NCBI GenBank assembly: GCA_014804485.1
Contig: JAAUZT010000035.1
Span: forward strand, 14,608 to 56,115
Source of the DNA: Lachnospiraceae bacterium
GTDB taxonomy: Bacteria; Bacillota; Clostridia; Lachnospirales; Lachnospiraceae
Direction of reading: 5' to 3'
Length of the DNA: 41,508 nt
A model generated the notes under the pieces. The model ran no database searches. It was not told where the DNA came from and saw only the letters and a program-made list of their open reading frames with translations. How positions within the stretch are numbered: the stretch's first letter is position 1; each line of letters begins with the position of its first letter. Both the position numbers and the translations under genes were made by a program. Shown here piece after piece: positions 9,030 to 17,501 of this stretch.

Positions 9030-9056
9030 TCTACAGCCTCCCTTGTCAATCATTTT

Positions 9057-12000
9057 CTAAAGCAGATCATTAACATCCCTAAGAATATAAGGATATTTAT
9101 CCATAAGGGATATCAATACAGAATATAATTTTGCACTGTCAGCCTTGCTGGCCTCGATTTTCCTTTTTGCTTCAATCCGGATTTTCTCCATTTCAGTATC
9201 TGATTGTTTCTGTCCGCCAGTTACACTTTCTTCATGTGAAGTATCATCAATCTTATCATCAGGCCATGAATCATCATTCGACGGTTCCGAAGTCTTCTTC
9301 TTTATCTTCCAAAAGAGTATCTGTTCATGGACATCTTTTTCTTCCCAGAAAACAATATCTCCAGACATTTGTCCTTCAAGATATGTCTTAACATCTGAAA
9401 GAGAAGTCTCACTCTCTCCAATACTACTAAGCTCCATCAAAATAAAATTATCTAAGCATTGACTGTTTTCAACGCTAAACACGGCGGACGATAATTCAAC
9501 GTCAAATATTTTTATTCCTTCCAGCAGTTCTACGATAAAACTCTGCTGAATACTCTCATCAGTACTTTTGGAGAACTTGAACATCTTGTCTATGAATTCT
9601 TTATATTTATCAGAACAAGTTCCTACGTACTTCAAAGCCCATAGTGGTGCCTTGCTTTGATTTTGGAATTTTGTTCTAATAGCCCATTTAGTTCCCAATA
9701 AACCATCTTGATCGGATATTCCAAATATCATGTTGAGCTTATCGGTAAGTGTCCGTTCTTCCTCTGTGCTCATTCGAACGACGAATTTGTCATTGAGTTT
9801 GCCATTTTCCCAATAATTAAAAATAGAAACCACAACATCCTTCATGACAGTTTTGTCGATGCGTTGTCCGTTCCCTGATGTATACAATTTATCAATATAA
9901 GGGCGCAAAGCTAATGCTAAAGCTCCCATGAACAATCTGTTCTGGTAGTAACCATATTCTGGACTTGCAAAATACTTGAATTCTTCAGCAAGATTTATGG
10001 ATGTTTCATTTTTCTTTTTATCGAATATCGCCTTTACTTCCTGACATATCTTTACAATCGGAATTTTTTCATCATCAACCACAAGCTCAAGGTTTTCGTT
10101 AAAGAGCATAGTATTTCCGCTAACCAACAAACACTTCACTACTCCATCCGTTCCTGAAAATTTCTCAAGCTCACTTTTCGATGAGGAGTATAATACAAGT
10201 TCAACAGCCTTTTTGCTCGTCTGATGATTCCATGCAGTGTTCGGGACAGGCAGTGAATCCAGACCAAATTTAAAAATAGTTTTAGTATAATTATCTCTCA
10301 AATATTTATTACACTGATTGAATGGAACATGAATGACATCACCACGAAAAACAATGTCTGCCATTCCTGAAGAGACTATTTCATCTATCCACTGAGTAAT
10401 CCATTTCTCAGCATTCTTGGCACCTTCGTTACGCTCTTCATCCATTTGTAGCGATCTAGCAACCGCCTCCTGAGCAAGACTGTCCAAGTAGACCTCAAAC
10501 CTTCTATTTCCCAGTTCTGTATTAATCAAGATAAACACAGTATTCTTTAATTCCTCTTCTTTAGACAGCTTAATCAGCATATTCTTTGATGCAGATTGGC
10601 TTAACTCAGCTCTTCCAAGAAGCTCATCTAATTCCTTGGTTACACCTCTAAACAGCATAAGTGCAACATTTACTGTGTATGTATTTTTAAACTTTGCTAA
10701 CAGTTTTCCTCTAAGAAGATGTTCTTTTTCGCCTCCCCAAAAGGCTTGTGCGTCTAGTTCTCTAGGAATATCTCTTGAAATATTGTTTTTGAGTTTTCCC
10801 ATGCATTTTATAGAATACTCCTCGACAATTTTGCTCACATCTTCTTTATTCGAATATAACTTTTTCTTCTCTTCCAAAATTTTCTTTTGTGGTAGAGCAG
10901 AAGAAGAAACCTCAAAAACACCATCTGGATTTCTATGCAAAATCTGCTTGTCATCAATATAATCCAAGATTTCAAATACATTTCTTTCATCCAAGACACC
11001 GCTGAATGCTGCAATGATGTTCTCGGTACTAGGATTAACCATATTCTTTTCAGAAGTATCTGCGTCAGTTGTAGTTACTCGGTATAAAATATTCAAAAGC
11101 AGTATCGTCTTGAATACAGCATAATAATCAGCTCCTTGCGAAAGTACCGTTTCGCCGGATAGCTTGAATTTATTTGTGATTACATCAAAATGACCCCCTG
11201 CATTTTGTTCAAATGTTTTATAGAAGAAATCCCAGACATAATCTGTCGTCAAGAACTTCTTATCCTCAATCTCGTTTTCTATAAAATTTTTGAAACCATT
11301 TTCTTCATCGTTTAAGAAGCCAAATATACTGCGTTCTGCTTCCCCAACTACTCTGGACACAAATGTGGCCAGATATGATGTATACGGATGGAAGGGATAT
11401 AAGCTGACTATTTTATCTTTGATTTCTGATGCATTTGAAGCATCACTATCGACAACTTTATCCACTAATATTTTAACGCTAGGAACTTCAAGAAAATTGT
11501 TCTGTATTAAAGCGTTAAGTTTGTCCGGTTGTTTTCTGTCCAAAGCACCAGAAAGAATATGAAATGTTGTTGTAGGCTGCATTCCATAGTCAAGTTCCAC
11601 GAACCTTGCTTTTGCCATATTTCGCTCATCTTCTTTGAGTTCCTTATAAGACTCAGTAGCTTCAAGCTTTTTATGAGTAACCAAAAGCAAATATACACCC
11701 AAAGTATCAGAGTTATTATTCACCTCCGAATAGCTTAATTCTGCAATATCCTGCATAACATTCAAAATGCTTCTTCTCGCAGGAATATCCAAAAGCGATG
11801 TAAACTCGTCCCAAAATAACATCAAATAATCAGCAATACCCCTCTCTTGAAGTTCATTCTTAATCTCAGTAAGCCATTCTATAATATTGTGCGTCCTAAA
11901 CCCGCCAAGACCAGCCTTTTTAAGTTCATCTGCAATAATACGAATAACTTTGGTCTCGTTATTTTCAAGTGACTTGACGAGTTGCTGCTTATTTGCCGCA

Positions 12001-12539
12001 TAACTATGTAACTCAACATTATTTTTTATCAAGCTTTCAAAAAACGAGTCAAAGGAGCCATTTTCTAATATTTGAAGAACGGATTGAAAATCAGTTTTTG
12101 TAGAGATTTCAGTATCGCCTAAAGCAGCCGCCACCTGTTGCTGAATAGTGTAGGTCAGATCCGCAACATCTGTGATAGTATAGATTCCCTTTAAAATAAC
12201 TGGAAAAACTTTCTTTTCCTTGCGAAATGACGATATGCTATTTCTCAGTTGGCTACGGTTAATTCTAGGAATATAATCCTCGATCACGCTATACTCGTCA
12301 CATAGCAAGTGCTTGATGACCGCAAGAGAGTGGCTTTTACCTGTACCATAAGTACCTTGAATCCATATCGACTTTCGATTATTAAAGACAGGTGACGTGA
12401 AGCTATTAATAATTTGAGTTAAGTTACCTTCAAACCTTTCGTTCGATATGAACGTTTTCCATGCTTCACCACTATCAGACGTGATATCAAAAGCCGACTT
12501 AAAATGCTTTTCAACGTCAATGATCTCCGAATATTTCAT
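9057..12539 (-). CDS. brxC: BrxC/PglY-like large ATPase of BREX system
   Basis: 1160 aa starting at ATG 12539 with AGGAGG 7 nt upstream. The N-terminal ATPase has its P-loop GTYGTGKS at residues 62-69 (IWIQGTYGTGKSHSLAVI) and Walker B LMLFWDEFTSLLD with D244-E245. Length, N-terminal motif placement and position next to pglZ fit BrxC (formerly DUF499/DUF1998-related or DUF6079-type PglY proteins). The C-terminal tail is charged and low-complexity (KKKTSEPSNDDSWPDDK, then a KRKIEASKAD coiled-coil-like stretch). BrxC is required for both modification and defence in studied BREX systems and probably drives the complex with ATP. It follows the 63-aa gene by 11 bases. Family assignment is strong from neighbours plus motifs. 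Confidence 0.9.
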   Translation of the reverse strand: MKYSEIIDVEKHFKSAFDITSDSGEAWKTFISNERFEGNLTQIINSFTSPVFNNRKSIWIQGTYGTGKSHSLAVIKHLLCDEYSVIEDYIPRINRSQLRNSISSFRKEKKVFPVILKGIYTITDVADLTYTIQQQVAAALGDTEISTKTDFQSVLQILENGSFDSFFESLIKNNVELHSYAANKQQLVKSLENNETKVIRIIADELKKAGLGGFRTHNIIEWLTEIKNELQERGIADYLMLFWDEFTSLLDIPARRSILNVMQDIAELSYSEVNNNSDTLGVYLLLVTHKKLEATESYKELKEDERNMAKARFVELDYGMQPTTTFHILSGALDRKQPDKLNALIQNNFLEVPSVKILVDKVVDSDASNASEIKDKIVSLYPFHPYTSYLATFVSRVVGEAERSIFGFLNDEENGFKNFIENEIEDKKFLTTDYVWDFFYKTFEQNAGGHFDVITNKFKLSGETVLSQGADYYAVFKTILLLNILYRVTTTDADTSEKNMVNPSTENIIAAFSGVLDERNVFEILDYIDDKQILHRNPDGVFEVSSSALPQKKILEEKKKLYSNKEDVSKIVEEYSIKCMGKLKNNISRDIPRELDAQAFWGGEKEHLLRGKLLAKFKNTYTVNVALMLFRGVTKELDELLGRAELSQSASKNMLIKLSKEEELKNTVFILINTELGNRRFEVYLDSLAQEAVARSLQMDEERNEGAKNAEKWITQWIDEIVSSGMADIVFRGDVIHVPFNQCNKYLRDNYTKTIFKFGLDSLPVPNTAWNHQTSKKAVELVLYSSSKSELEKFSGTDGVVKCLLVSGNTMLFNENLELVVDDEKIPIVKICQEVKAIFDKKKNETSINLAEEFKYFASPEYGYYQNRLFMGALALALRPYIDKLYTSGNGQRIDKTVMKDVVVSIFNYWENGKLNDKFVVRMSTEEERTLTDKLNMIFGISDQDGLLGTKWAIRTKFQNQSKAPLWALKYVGTCSDKYKEFIDKMFKFSKSTDESIQQSFIVELLEGIKIFDVELSSAVFSVENSQCLDNFILMELSSIGESETSLSDVKTYLEGQMSGDIVFWEEKDVHEQILFWKIKKKTSEPSNDDSWPDDKIDDTSHEESVTGGQKQSDTEMEKIRIEAKRKIEASKADSAKLYSVLISLMDKYPYILRDVNDLL

Positions 12540-12550
12540 ACAGTTGCCTC

Positions 12551-12742
12551 CTACAAAAATAACGTACAGCCCTCTTCTTTAAACTGCTCTATCTTATCCA
12601 ACAAAATTTCCTCATCGGTATTCAGATATTCACTCAAGCATCCTAAGCACAGAAACTGTTTTGTATTCTTTCCTAAAATTTTTTTGCAAAGCGCTATTTC
12701 ATCTTTTTTCAACATAGTATCACAATTAATGCAAACTTTCAT
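12551..12742 (-). CDS. 63-aa double-CxxC (zinc-ribbon-like) protein in BREX-like operon
   Basis: Starts at ATG 12742, one base after the brxP stop codon, and ends 11 bases before brxC, so it is part of the operon. The sequence opens MKVCINCDTMLKKDEIALCK and has a second pair at QFLCLGCLSEYL, giving CxxC-x(25-28)-CxxC, which is typical of a small zinc ribbon or treble-clef fold. It ends in a helix-like stretch with EEGCTLF. I recall similar small proteins beside PP-loop/PAPS-reductase genes in Clostridia, but no function is known. It might be a zinc-stabilised adaptor or a metal or sulfur relay protein for BrxP; that is inference. The spacing and codon pattern support a real gene. Confidence 0.75.
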   Translation of the reverse strand: MKVCINCDTMLKKDEIALCKKILGKNTKQFLCLGCLSEYLNTDEEILLDKIEQFKEEGCTLFL

Positions 12743-12743
12743 T

Positions 12744-15146
12744 TTATATCCTCTTCAACATTTTGCTCAGGACATCAAAAGCTGAAAATTCGCTCACCAG
12801 ATGAATATTCTCAAGTCCACCTAATAAATCTGCTGAAAGAATCTCATTATTTGTCAGCCCTCTTAAAGCATTCAGGAAGTTTTCGCTGTCCATATTGAAA
12901 ATATTATGAACTCCCATATAACCCCTTTCATAAATGTCAGAGACGGTTAGTTCATACATATCATTTACCTCAGCATTCTTATACAGAGCATAAGCAACTG
13001 CAAGAGAAGATATCTGTGATGTGCCAAACTTTCTAACACTCTTGACCTGCACTCCTTTTTTTTCCAACAGACCGATGCATAAGCTATTATCATCATACAT
13101 ATCTACGGATCCCAATGGAGAATTGCAGAAAGTATTTACTAAAGCATCTATAGGATTCTTTAATGTTGCTCCTTTCAAGGCCGGATATTCCTCTTTAAGA
13201 AGTTCAACCAACTCCTGTTTCGAGTATTCACCATCACTATTCACATTACAAACATACCATTTAGCAATTGCAGAATTAAAAGATAAATTAATCCATATGA
13301 TCTGCCACACAATCAGTGAATAAGATTCGTAATATGGTTTCAATGCGACTGCTAACTTTGATACCTTTTTCTCTTTTGCATCTACAAGTTCTGCTTCTCT
13401 AAGCCAATTAAGCATTGCTGGGATTTGCTTTGGTCCTAATTTAGCATAGCCATCAAACCAATCATCCATTTGATCAAAAAACGCTGCCAACCATTCGTCT
13501 CTTAATCCAAAAGTTGAATACTTATCAATACCAGATGTTTTTGTTGCTGCTCCGCCCACGGCCTTACCTCCTTCATAAACCATCCTTCTAGTTGCTATAA
13601 TGCAGCCCTTTGTGTTTATCTCAAAGCAATTATGACAATGCACACAACGCGACTTATCAATCTGTATACGATCGCGTACCGTCAAGGCTCCTGTAGGGCA
13701 TTCAATTTCACATACTCCACATAGCTCACAATAAGCTGTCTTCGTAAACGCTTTAGTCAGGTAGCTTATAAGCATAATCTTGTTCGTAGTTCCTAACGCC
13801 TTAAAGCGAATAGAATTATCTCCATATTTAACATCAAATTTGACAACACTACCGTCAAACTTCAATTCTCCTTTATAGTATCTATCATCTATTTTTTCTA
13901 CGAAATACTCTCCTATGGTAGAAAACCAAGTCTGCCAATCCACTTTCGGGTTTTGAACTATACATTCAAAATTAGGCTCTTTTGTAATAATATCCATCCT
14001 AGAAGCATCTTGAGCCAAACCTTTTCCACCGGCATTTTTCTTCCAATTACCTGACGCTATATATTCATCTATCTTTTGTTGTGAAGTAATGCCGATATTT
14101 CTCGCCATATCCTCAACAACACCGATATAATCTGCAGCAATCTGAGGATATCTCTTTCTAATAACATATTCAGACCAGTCTGACGCAAACGGACAAACTC
14201 CACATCCAACTCGAGTCAAACCTAAAGTGTATGCAGAATTTATCTTTACACCATTTTTATACATATACAAATATATCTCTGTAGTATTCCATTTCAATAT
14301 AGGTCTGCAATTTATCAGATTAACGTGTTTTACACCTTCGCCAACTCGATTGTATGCTGCTCTTTTTGAACTCTCATCGTTTCTAACGCCCTCAAAAACA
14401 ACCAATCGTGGTTGAGAATTTACGTTAAGAAGCTCCTTCATTTTCCGACCAAAAAGGGCTGTCTTTAAAACAGAGCAACACCACCTGTTCATCCTACTAG
14501 GCGGTCCATAGCGCTTCCACATATCCTGAGCCGACTTATCACTCTTTGCCTGCTCTAGTTTGAATCCAGGAAATTTCTTCTGATAATGCTCCTCCGTTAT
14601 TTGCATCAAATCTAATGTGCACGGTAATTCCATTCCAGTATTCGTAAACACTGGTGTAAATTTCTCATGTGGAATAACTCTACTTACTAAATCGAGAGTA
14701 ACCTGAGAGTCCTTACCCCCGCTAAAAGCTACAACAAAACCGGCTATCTTCCCTTTTTCTTGATATTCTTCATATTTTTGTTTTATGAAATCCATAGCCT
14801 CATTTTCAGCAACATTGAGAGTCTTTTCGTTTTGTTGGATCAACTTTTCAATATCAATTGGGCTAAGTTTTTGCCCTGAATATCCCTCTCTAACTTTGAC
14901 AATTGGCTCTTCATAAATATTACCTTTTGAGGTCTCTGCTATAATCTCACCACAATAATAGTATTTTCTATCGATTTCCCAACATATCGGAACATTGTCA
15001 TCTGGAATGACAAATGTCTTATCCAATCCAAGCATTCGAAATTCCTCAGCATACACTGGTCTAGGAGAATTCAGTGCCTCATTCTCCTCTATATATTCTG
15101 ATAAAATTACGCCATTATTATCAGAATCCCATTTAACTTTAAACAT
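12744..15146 (-). CDS. brxP: BrxP: PAPS-reductase/PP-loop protein fused to 2x[4Fe-4S] ferredoxin and DUF4007-like domain
   Basis: 800 aa starting at ATG 15146, with AGGAG about 11 nt upstream. Domain order: residues 1-100 unassigned (a KYYYCGEI segment); 135-370 PAPS-reductase-like ATP pyrophosphatase with PP-loop SGGKDS at 142-147, FTNTGMELP at 167-175, RWCCSVLKT at 221-229 and GCGVCPFASDW at 314-324; 473-515 a ferredoxin-like module with C473xxC476xxC479xxxC483 and C501xxC504xxC507 plus C515; then from about 543 a DUF4007-like region (STFGLRDEWLAAFF, LGPKQIPAMLNWL). In DndC and related enzymes the PP-loop adenylates the substrate before sulfur insertion. First gene of the operon, taking the place PglX methyltransferase holds in other BREX types. 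Predicted to install sulfur on DNA using the downstream desulfurase. Confidence 0.9.
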   Translation of the reverse strand: MFKVKWDSDNNGVILSEYIEENEALNSPRPVYAEEFRMLGLDKTFVIPDDNVPICWEIDRKYYYCGEIIAETSKGNIYEEPIVKVREGYSGQKLSPIDIEKLIQQNEKTLNVAENEAMDFIKQKYEEYQEKGKIAGFVVAFSGGKDSQVTLDLVSRVIPHEKFTPVFTNTGMELPCTLDLMQITEEHYQKKFPGFKLEQAKSDKSAQDMWKRYGPPSRMNRWCCSVLKTALFGRKMKELLNVNSQPRLVVFEGVRNDESSKRAAYNRVGEGVKHVNLINCRPILKWNTTEIYLYMYKNGVKINSAYTLGLTRVGCGVCPFASDWSEYVIRKRYPQIAADYIGVVEDMARNIGITSQQKIDEYIASGNWKKNAGGKGLAQDASRMDIITKEPNFECIVQNPKVDWQTWFSTIGEYFVEKIDDRYYKGELKFDGSVVKFDVKYGDNSIRFKALGTTNKIMLISYLTKAFTKTAYCELCGVCEIECPTGALTVRDRIQIDKSRCVHCHNCFEINTKGCIIATRRMVYEGGKAVGGAATKTSGIDKYSTFGLRDEWLAAFFDQMDDWFDGYAKLGPKQIPAMLNWLREAELVDAKEKKVSKLAVALKPYYESYSLIVWQIIWINLSFNSAIAKWYVCNVNSDGEYSKQELVELLKEEYPALKGATLKNPIDALVNTFCNSPLGSVDMYDDNSLCIGLLEKKGVQVKSVRKFGTSQISSLAVAYALYKNAEVNDMYELTVSDIYERGYMGVHNIFNMDSENFLNALRGLTNNEILSADLLGGLENIHLVSEFSAFDVLSKMLKRI

Positions 15147-15160
15147 ATCGCATGCATCTC

Positions 15161-15327
15161 CTAATGGTGATTTTTTGATTCATTGTTTTCCATCCGCTCA
15201 TCAACTTCATTCACGTCAAAGCGTCATAACCGTCCTTTTTATTGTGCTGTCATGCTTTTTGTTTATCCAGTTTTTGACTGTATCTCTTTATATGCAAATA
15301 CTCATATACTTCTTTCATAGAAAGCAT
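15161..15327 (-). pseudogene. Decayed excisionase-family HTH gene upstream of the BREX-like operon
   Basis: Reading the minus strand in three successive frames recovers one short HTH protein: MLSMKEVYEYLHIKR from ATG 15327, then DTVKNWINKK in the next frame, then GRL-stop-RFDVNEVDERMENN to TAG 15161. This is the order of an intact family member (KEVAEYL...DTVYKWI...PAHKVGRLWRFD..EVDEW). The first shift falls in an AGAGA run near 15281-15288, consistent with loss of one GA unit. In the third frame one stop lies at the expected lysine and another at the expected tryptophan (TGG to TGA). Proteins of this kind often precede type I restriction or BREX operons in Clostridia and may regulate them. 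Here it cannot make a functional product. Confidence 0.75.
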
Positions 15328-15424
15328 TTTTATCTTGCATTTCAAGACCTCTCTTCAAAACCTCATCAAGCGCATGTATCAGAAAAAGCACGCTCCGTCT
15401 GATATCAATAAACCACTATTTTTG

Positions 15425-15457
15425 ATAATACCATATGTTTGCTAAAAATGATAGCAA
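15425..15457 (-). promoter_or_regulatory. Candidate extended -10 promoter and inverted repeat ahead of the BREX-like operon
   Basis: On the minus strand TGGTATTAT (15433-15425) fits an extended -10 element; no good -35 lies at 17 nt. Directly upstream is a perfect 6-bp inverted repeat, TTGCTA-N7-TAGCAA (15439-15457), where a regulator could bind. Transcripts from here would cross the HTH relic and then brxP. Prediction only. Confidence 0.4.
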
Positions 15458-15773
15458 TTTTAATTTCATTCATCAAATAACTTCTTTTCCACTATTTGCT
15501 CAGTGTCTAAATTTTTATGCTTATTTTAATTTTCTCAATTGTTCTTCTTATTTTCTATTCACCGACAAATTCATGACGTCTATTGTTTGGTTCTAGTACC
15601 TTACAGCAATACTGATAGCAACATGATTTTTTCCATCTTACATACATACTTCTTCATATTTTTAAACTATGTTACATCAGCTTTGGAGTATTTTTAACTA
15701 TTAACTTCGTTATTCATTCAATTCCTTATATTAACAACAAGATCCCATAGAAAGCTGCTCAATTCACTAAAAC
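15458..15773. other. AT-rich intergenic stretch, nothing recognisable
   Basis: This is the remainder of the 627-base gap between brxP and the PIN gene. It is very AT-rich on both strands, with no frame preceded by a ribosome site, no RNA signature and no clear terminator. It probably marks the junction between two island modules. Confidence 0.5.
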
Positions 15774-16280
15774 TTATATTCTATTTGAATCCCCAATTCT
15801 CCTCTCCAGTTCTTTCTCTGGCAACCTAACTTTCCCGCCATTATAATGCTGTAATCGCTTCAAACACTCCAAATACTCTTCTTTTCCAATATATGCACCA
15901 TCATACAACTGATCAAGTATCCCGATCGTTCCCATTACAGATACATCTTCCTCTTTGGCTGCCTTTCTAAGTGCCCAGTCACCTGTTAGCAAAATAATTC
16001 TGCGACATTTTGCGATTGCCAATGCAACACAATCATACACAGAAAGCCTCGGATAATCACGCGTATATTCTTCTACGCAGAAGAACTCTTCCTCAGTCAG
16101 TTCAACTTCAACTAACCCCAATGCCAGCAATCTCTCACTCAATCCCTCCGGGGATAACAGTTCATCATGCACCGCATCTTCATTCATCAAATAAATATAC
16201 GGTAATTTAAAGGGCTGCTCTAACCTATCAATTATCTCAAAATCCAGCCATACATTTGTATCACTGCTAATATATTTCAT
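15774..16280 (-). CDS. PIN-domain protein (putative toxin or RNase), partner of Xre-ImmA protein
   Basis: 168 aa from ATG 16280 (MKYISSDTNVWLDF), preceded by GGGGAAGGGG; a longer frame would need TTG. It shows the four acidic positions of a PIN nuclease: D7 in SSDTNVW, E40 in AVHDELLS, D83 in SVYDCVALAIA and D101 in LLTGDWALRKAA. PIN proteins are Mg-dependent RNases and common toxins. The start overlaps the upstream Xre-ImmA/IrrE gene by 14 bases, so the two are co-translated. The acidic residues look intact. The tail after about residue 130 (EEYLECLKRLQHYNGGKVRLP) is a helical extension. Whether it is a toxin or a metabolic RNase is not shown; the pairing argues for a toxin-like module. Confidence 0.82.
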   Translation of the reverse strand: MKYISSDTNVWLDFEIIDRLEQPFKLPYIYLMNEDAVHDELLSPEGLSERLLALGLVEVELTEEEFFCVEEYTRDYPRLSVYDCVALAIAKCRRIILLTGDWALRKAAKEEDVSVMGTIGILDQLYDGAYIGKEEYLECLKRLQHYNGGKVRLPEKELERRIGDSNRI

Positions 16281-17325
16281 CCGACGCCCCTTCCCCCGCA
16301 AAACACTGCTCCTTCACATACGCATAGGGCTGTTTTAACAACTCCGCACCTTTCTGTACAGATATTTCATTCTCACTGACTGCACGAAATACTAATTGCA
16401 TAAAGAGCATGGGTTCTTCCTGACGAATCCTTGACGGCTCATGCCTTTTCCACCCGGCCTGACCGGCTTGAATATAGAAATTTCTTGCCACATTATCATT
16501 TATGATCCCACACAGATTGGCTCGCTTAACCAGAAGATACATGGATATCCCGTATTCTTTGCAGGTAAGAGTCATGTCTTTCGTTACAGCCGTTCTTCTG
16601 ATACCCAATTCCCTTCTGGCATCGGCAAACGGAAGCAGAAAGGCACCGCTGACAGCGGTCGCCGTATCTTCTATCTGTCTTTCTTCCATATTATCCGGCC
16701 ACTTGAATATAAAGTGCGCCATCTCATGGGCAATCGTAGATCTGATTCTCTCTGCACTCATCCGACCGTTGATTATAATATACGGTCTGCCGTTGACCGA
16801 CCCATTCATTCCCGAAAATGCATCGTTCTCTACTTCGGTTATATAAACCAAAATTCCTTTATTTTCCAAAAGTTCGACCAGATTTCCCACCGGACCGAAT
16901 TCTGCAATATGCAGATATCTACGCATTGCAAGTGCATTCTCTTCAACATTATCAGTGAGCGCAAGCCCATGGCATTCCGGTGCTTCCGGCAGCACATCTC
17001 CTCCCAGCACATCTATAACTGAATAAAACCTGCCTAAATATTCCTCAACAGATTCCTTTATATAGTCCTGCTGTTTCACAGAAAGCTTACTGCCTTTCCT
17101 GAATTCCCCATGAGCAAACACAAGATTTTCATTTCTATTACTTAAGAAATCAGTAACTTTTACTCCCAGTACCCCAGCAAGCGCTTTGATCGTATCCATT
17201 CCCGGCTTCCGCTCACCGCTTTCATAATAGCTGATGGTCATGGACGACACTCCGACTAAAGAGGCCAGCTCTTTCATTGACATCCCATTTTTTAATCTGT
17301 AATATTTTAAATTCTTACCAAACAT
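16267..17325 (-). CDS. Xre-family HTH fused to ImmA/IrrE zinc metallopeptidase
   Basis: 352 aa from ATG 17325 with AGGAGG 7 nt upstream. Residues 1-60 are an Xre HTH (YRLKNGMSMKELASLVGVSS...ISYYESGERKPG). Residues about 120-300 are the COG2856/ImmA-IrrE domain with zinc motif H200-E-M-A-H204 in STIAHEMAHFIFKW. ImmA-type enzymes cleave repressors, and Xre-COG2856 fusions are predicted self-regulating partners in toxin-antitoxin or stress modules. The overlapping PIN gene downstream fits that scheme: this protein would repress the pair and be inactivated by proteolysis. An inverted repeat surrounds its promoter. No damage is visible. Confidence 0.9.
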   Translation of the reverse strand: MFGKNLKYYRLKNGMSMKELASLVGVSSMTISYYESGERKPGMDTIKALAGVLGVKVTDFLSNRNENLVFAHGEFRKGSKLSVKQQDYIKESVEEYLGRFYSVIDVLGGDVLPEAPECHGLALTDNVEENALAMRRYLHIAEFGPVGNLVELLENKGILVYITEVENDAFSGMNGSVNGRPYIIINGRMSAERIRSTIAHEMAHFIFKWPDNMEERQIEDTATAVSGAFLLPFADARRELGIRRTAVTKDMTLTCKEYGISMYLLVKRANLCGIINDNVARNFYIQAGQAGWKRHEPSRIRQEEPMLFMQLVFRAVSENEISVQKGAELLKQPYAYVKEQCFAGEGASDEIY

Positions 17326-17339
17326 CTCACCGCCTCCTT

Positions 17340-17378
17340 ATGTTTATATTTTATCATTTTATGTAAAAAAGTAAACAT
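17340..17378 (-). promoter_or_regulatory. Predicted promoter and operator of the Xre-ImmA/PIN pair
   Basis: On the minus strand TTTACT (17375-17370) and TAAAAT (17353-17348) are 16 nt apart. A perfect 7-bp inverted repeat, ATGTTTA (17340-17346) and TAAACAT (17372-17378), brackets both elements and ends just before the ribosome site. This is the layout expected for an autorepressing Xre protein. Confidence 0.5.
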
Positions 17379-17501
17379 TATGTGCAATAATTCCACAAAA
17401 AGCTGAAATATTACACTTATTGAAAATCCTCACTAATAACCGCCGCCGTTATCAAAAAAGAACCATACATCTCTGCATGATCCTTTCAGGTCCTGATTAT
17501 T

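Noticed and set aside
3457..15146. Classical Dnd or Ssp system
   Set aside because: The cysteine desulfurase and PP-loop gene fit, but DndB/D/E and SspB/C/E genes are absent, while PglZ, BrxC and BrxL are present.
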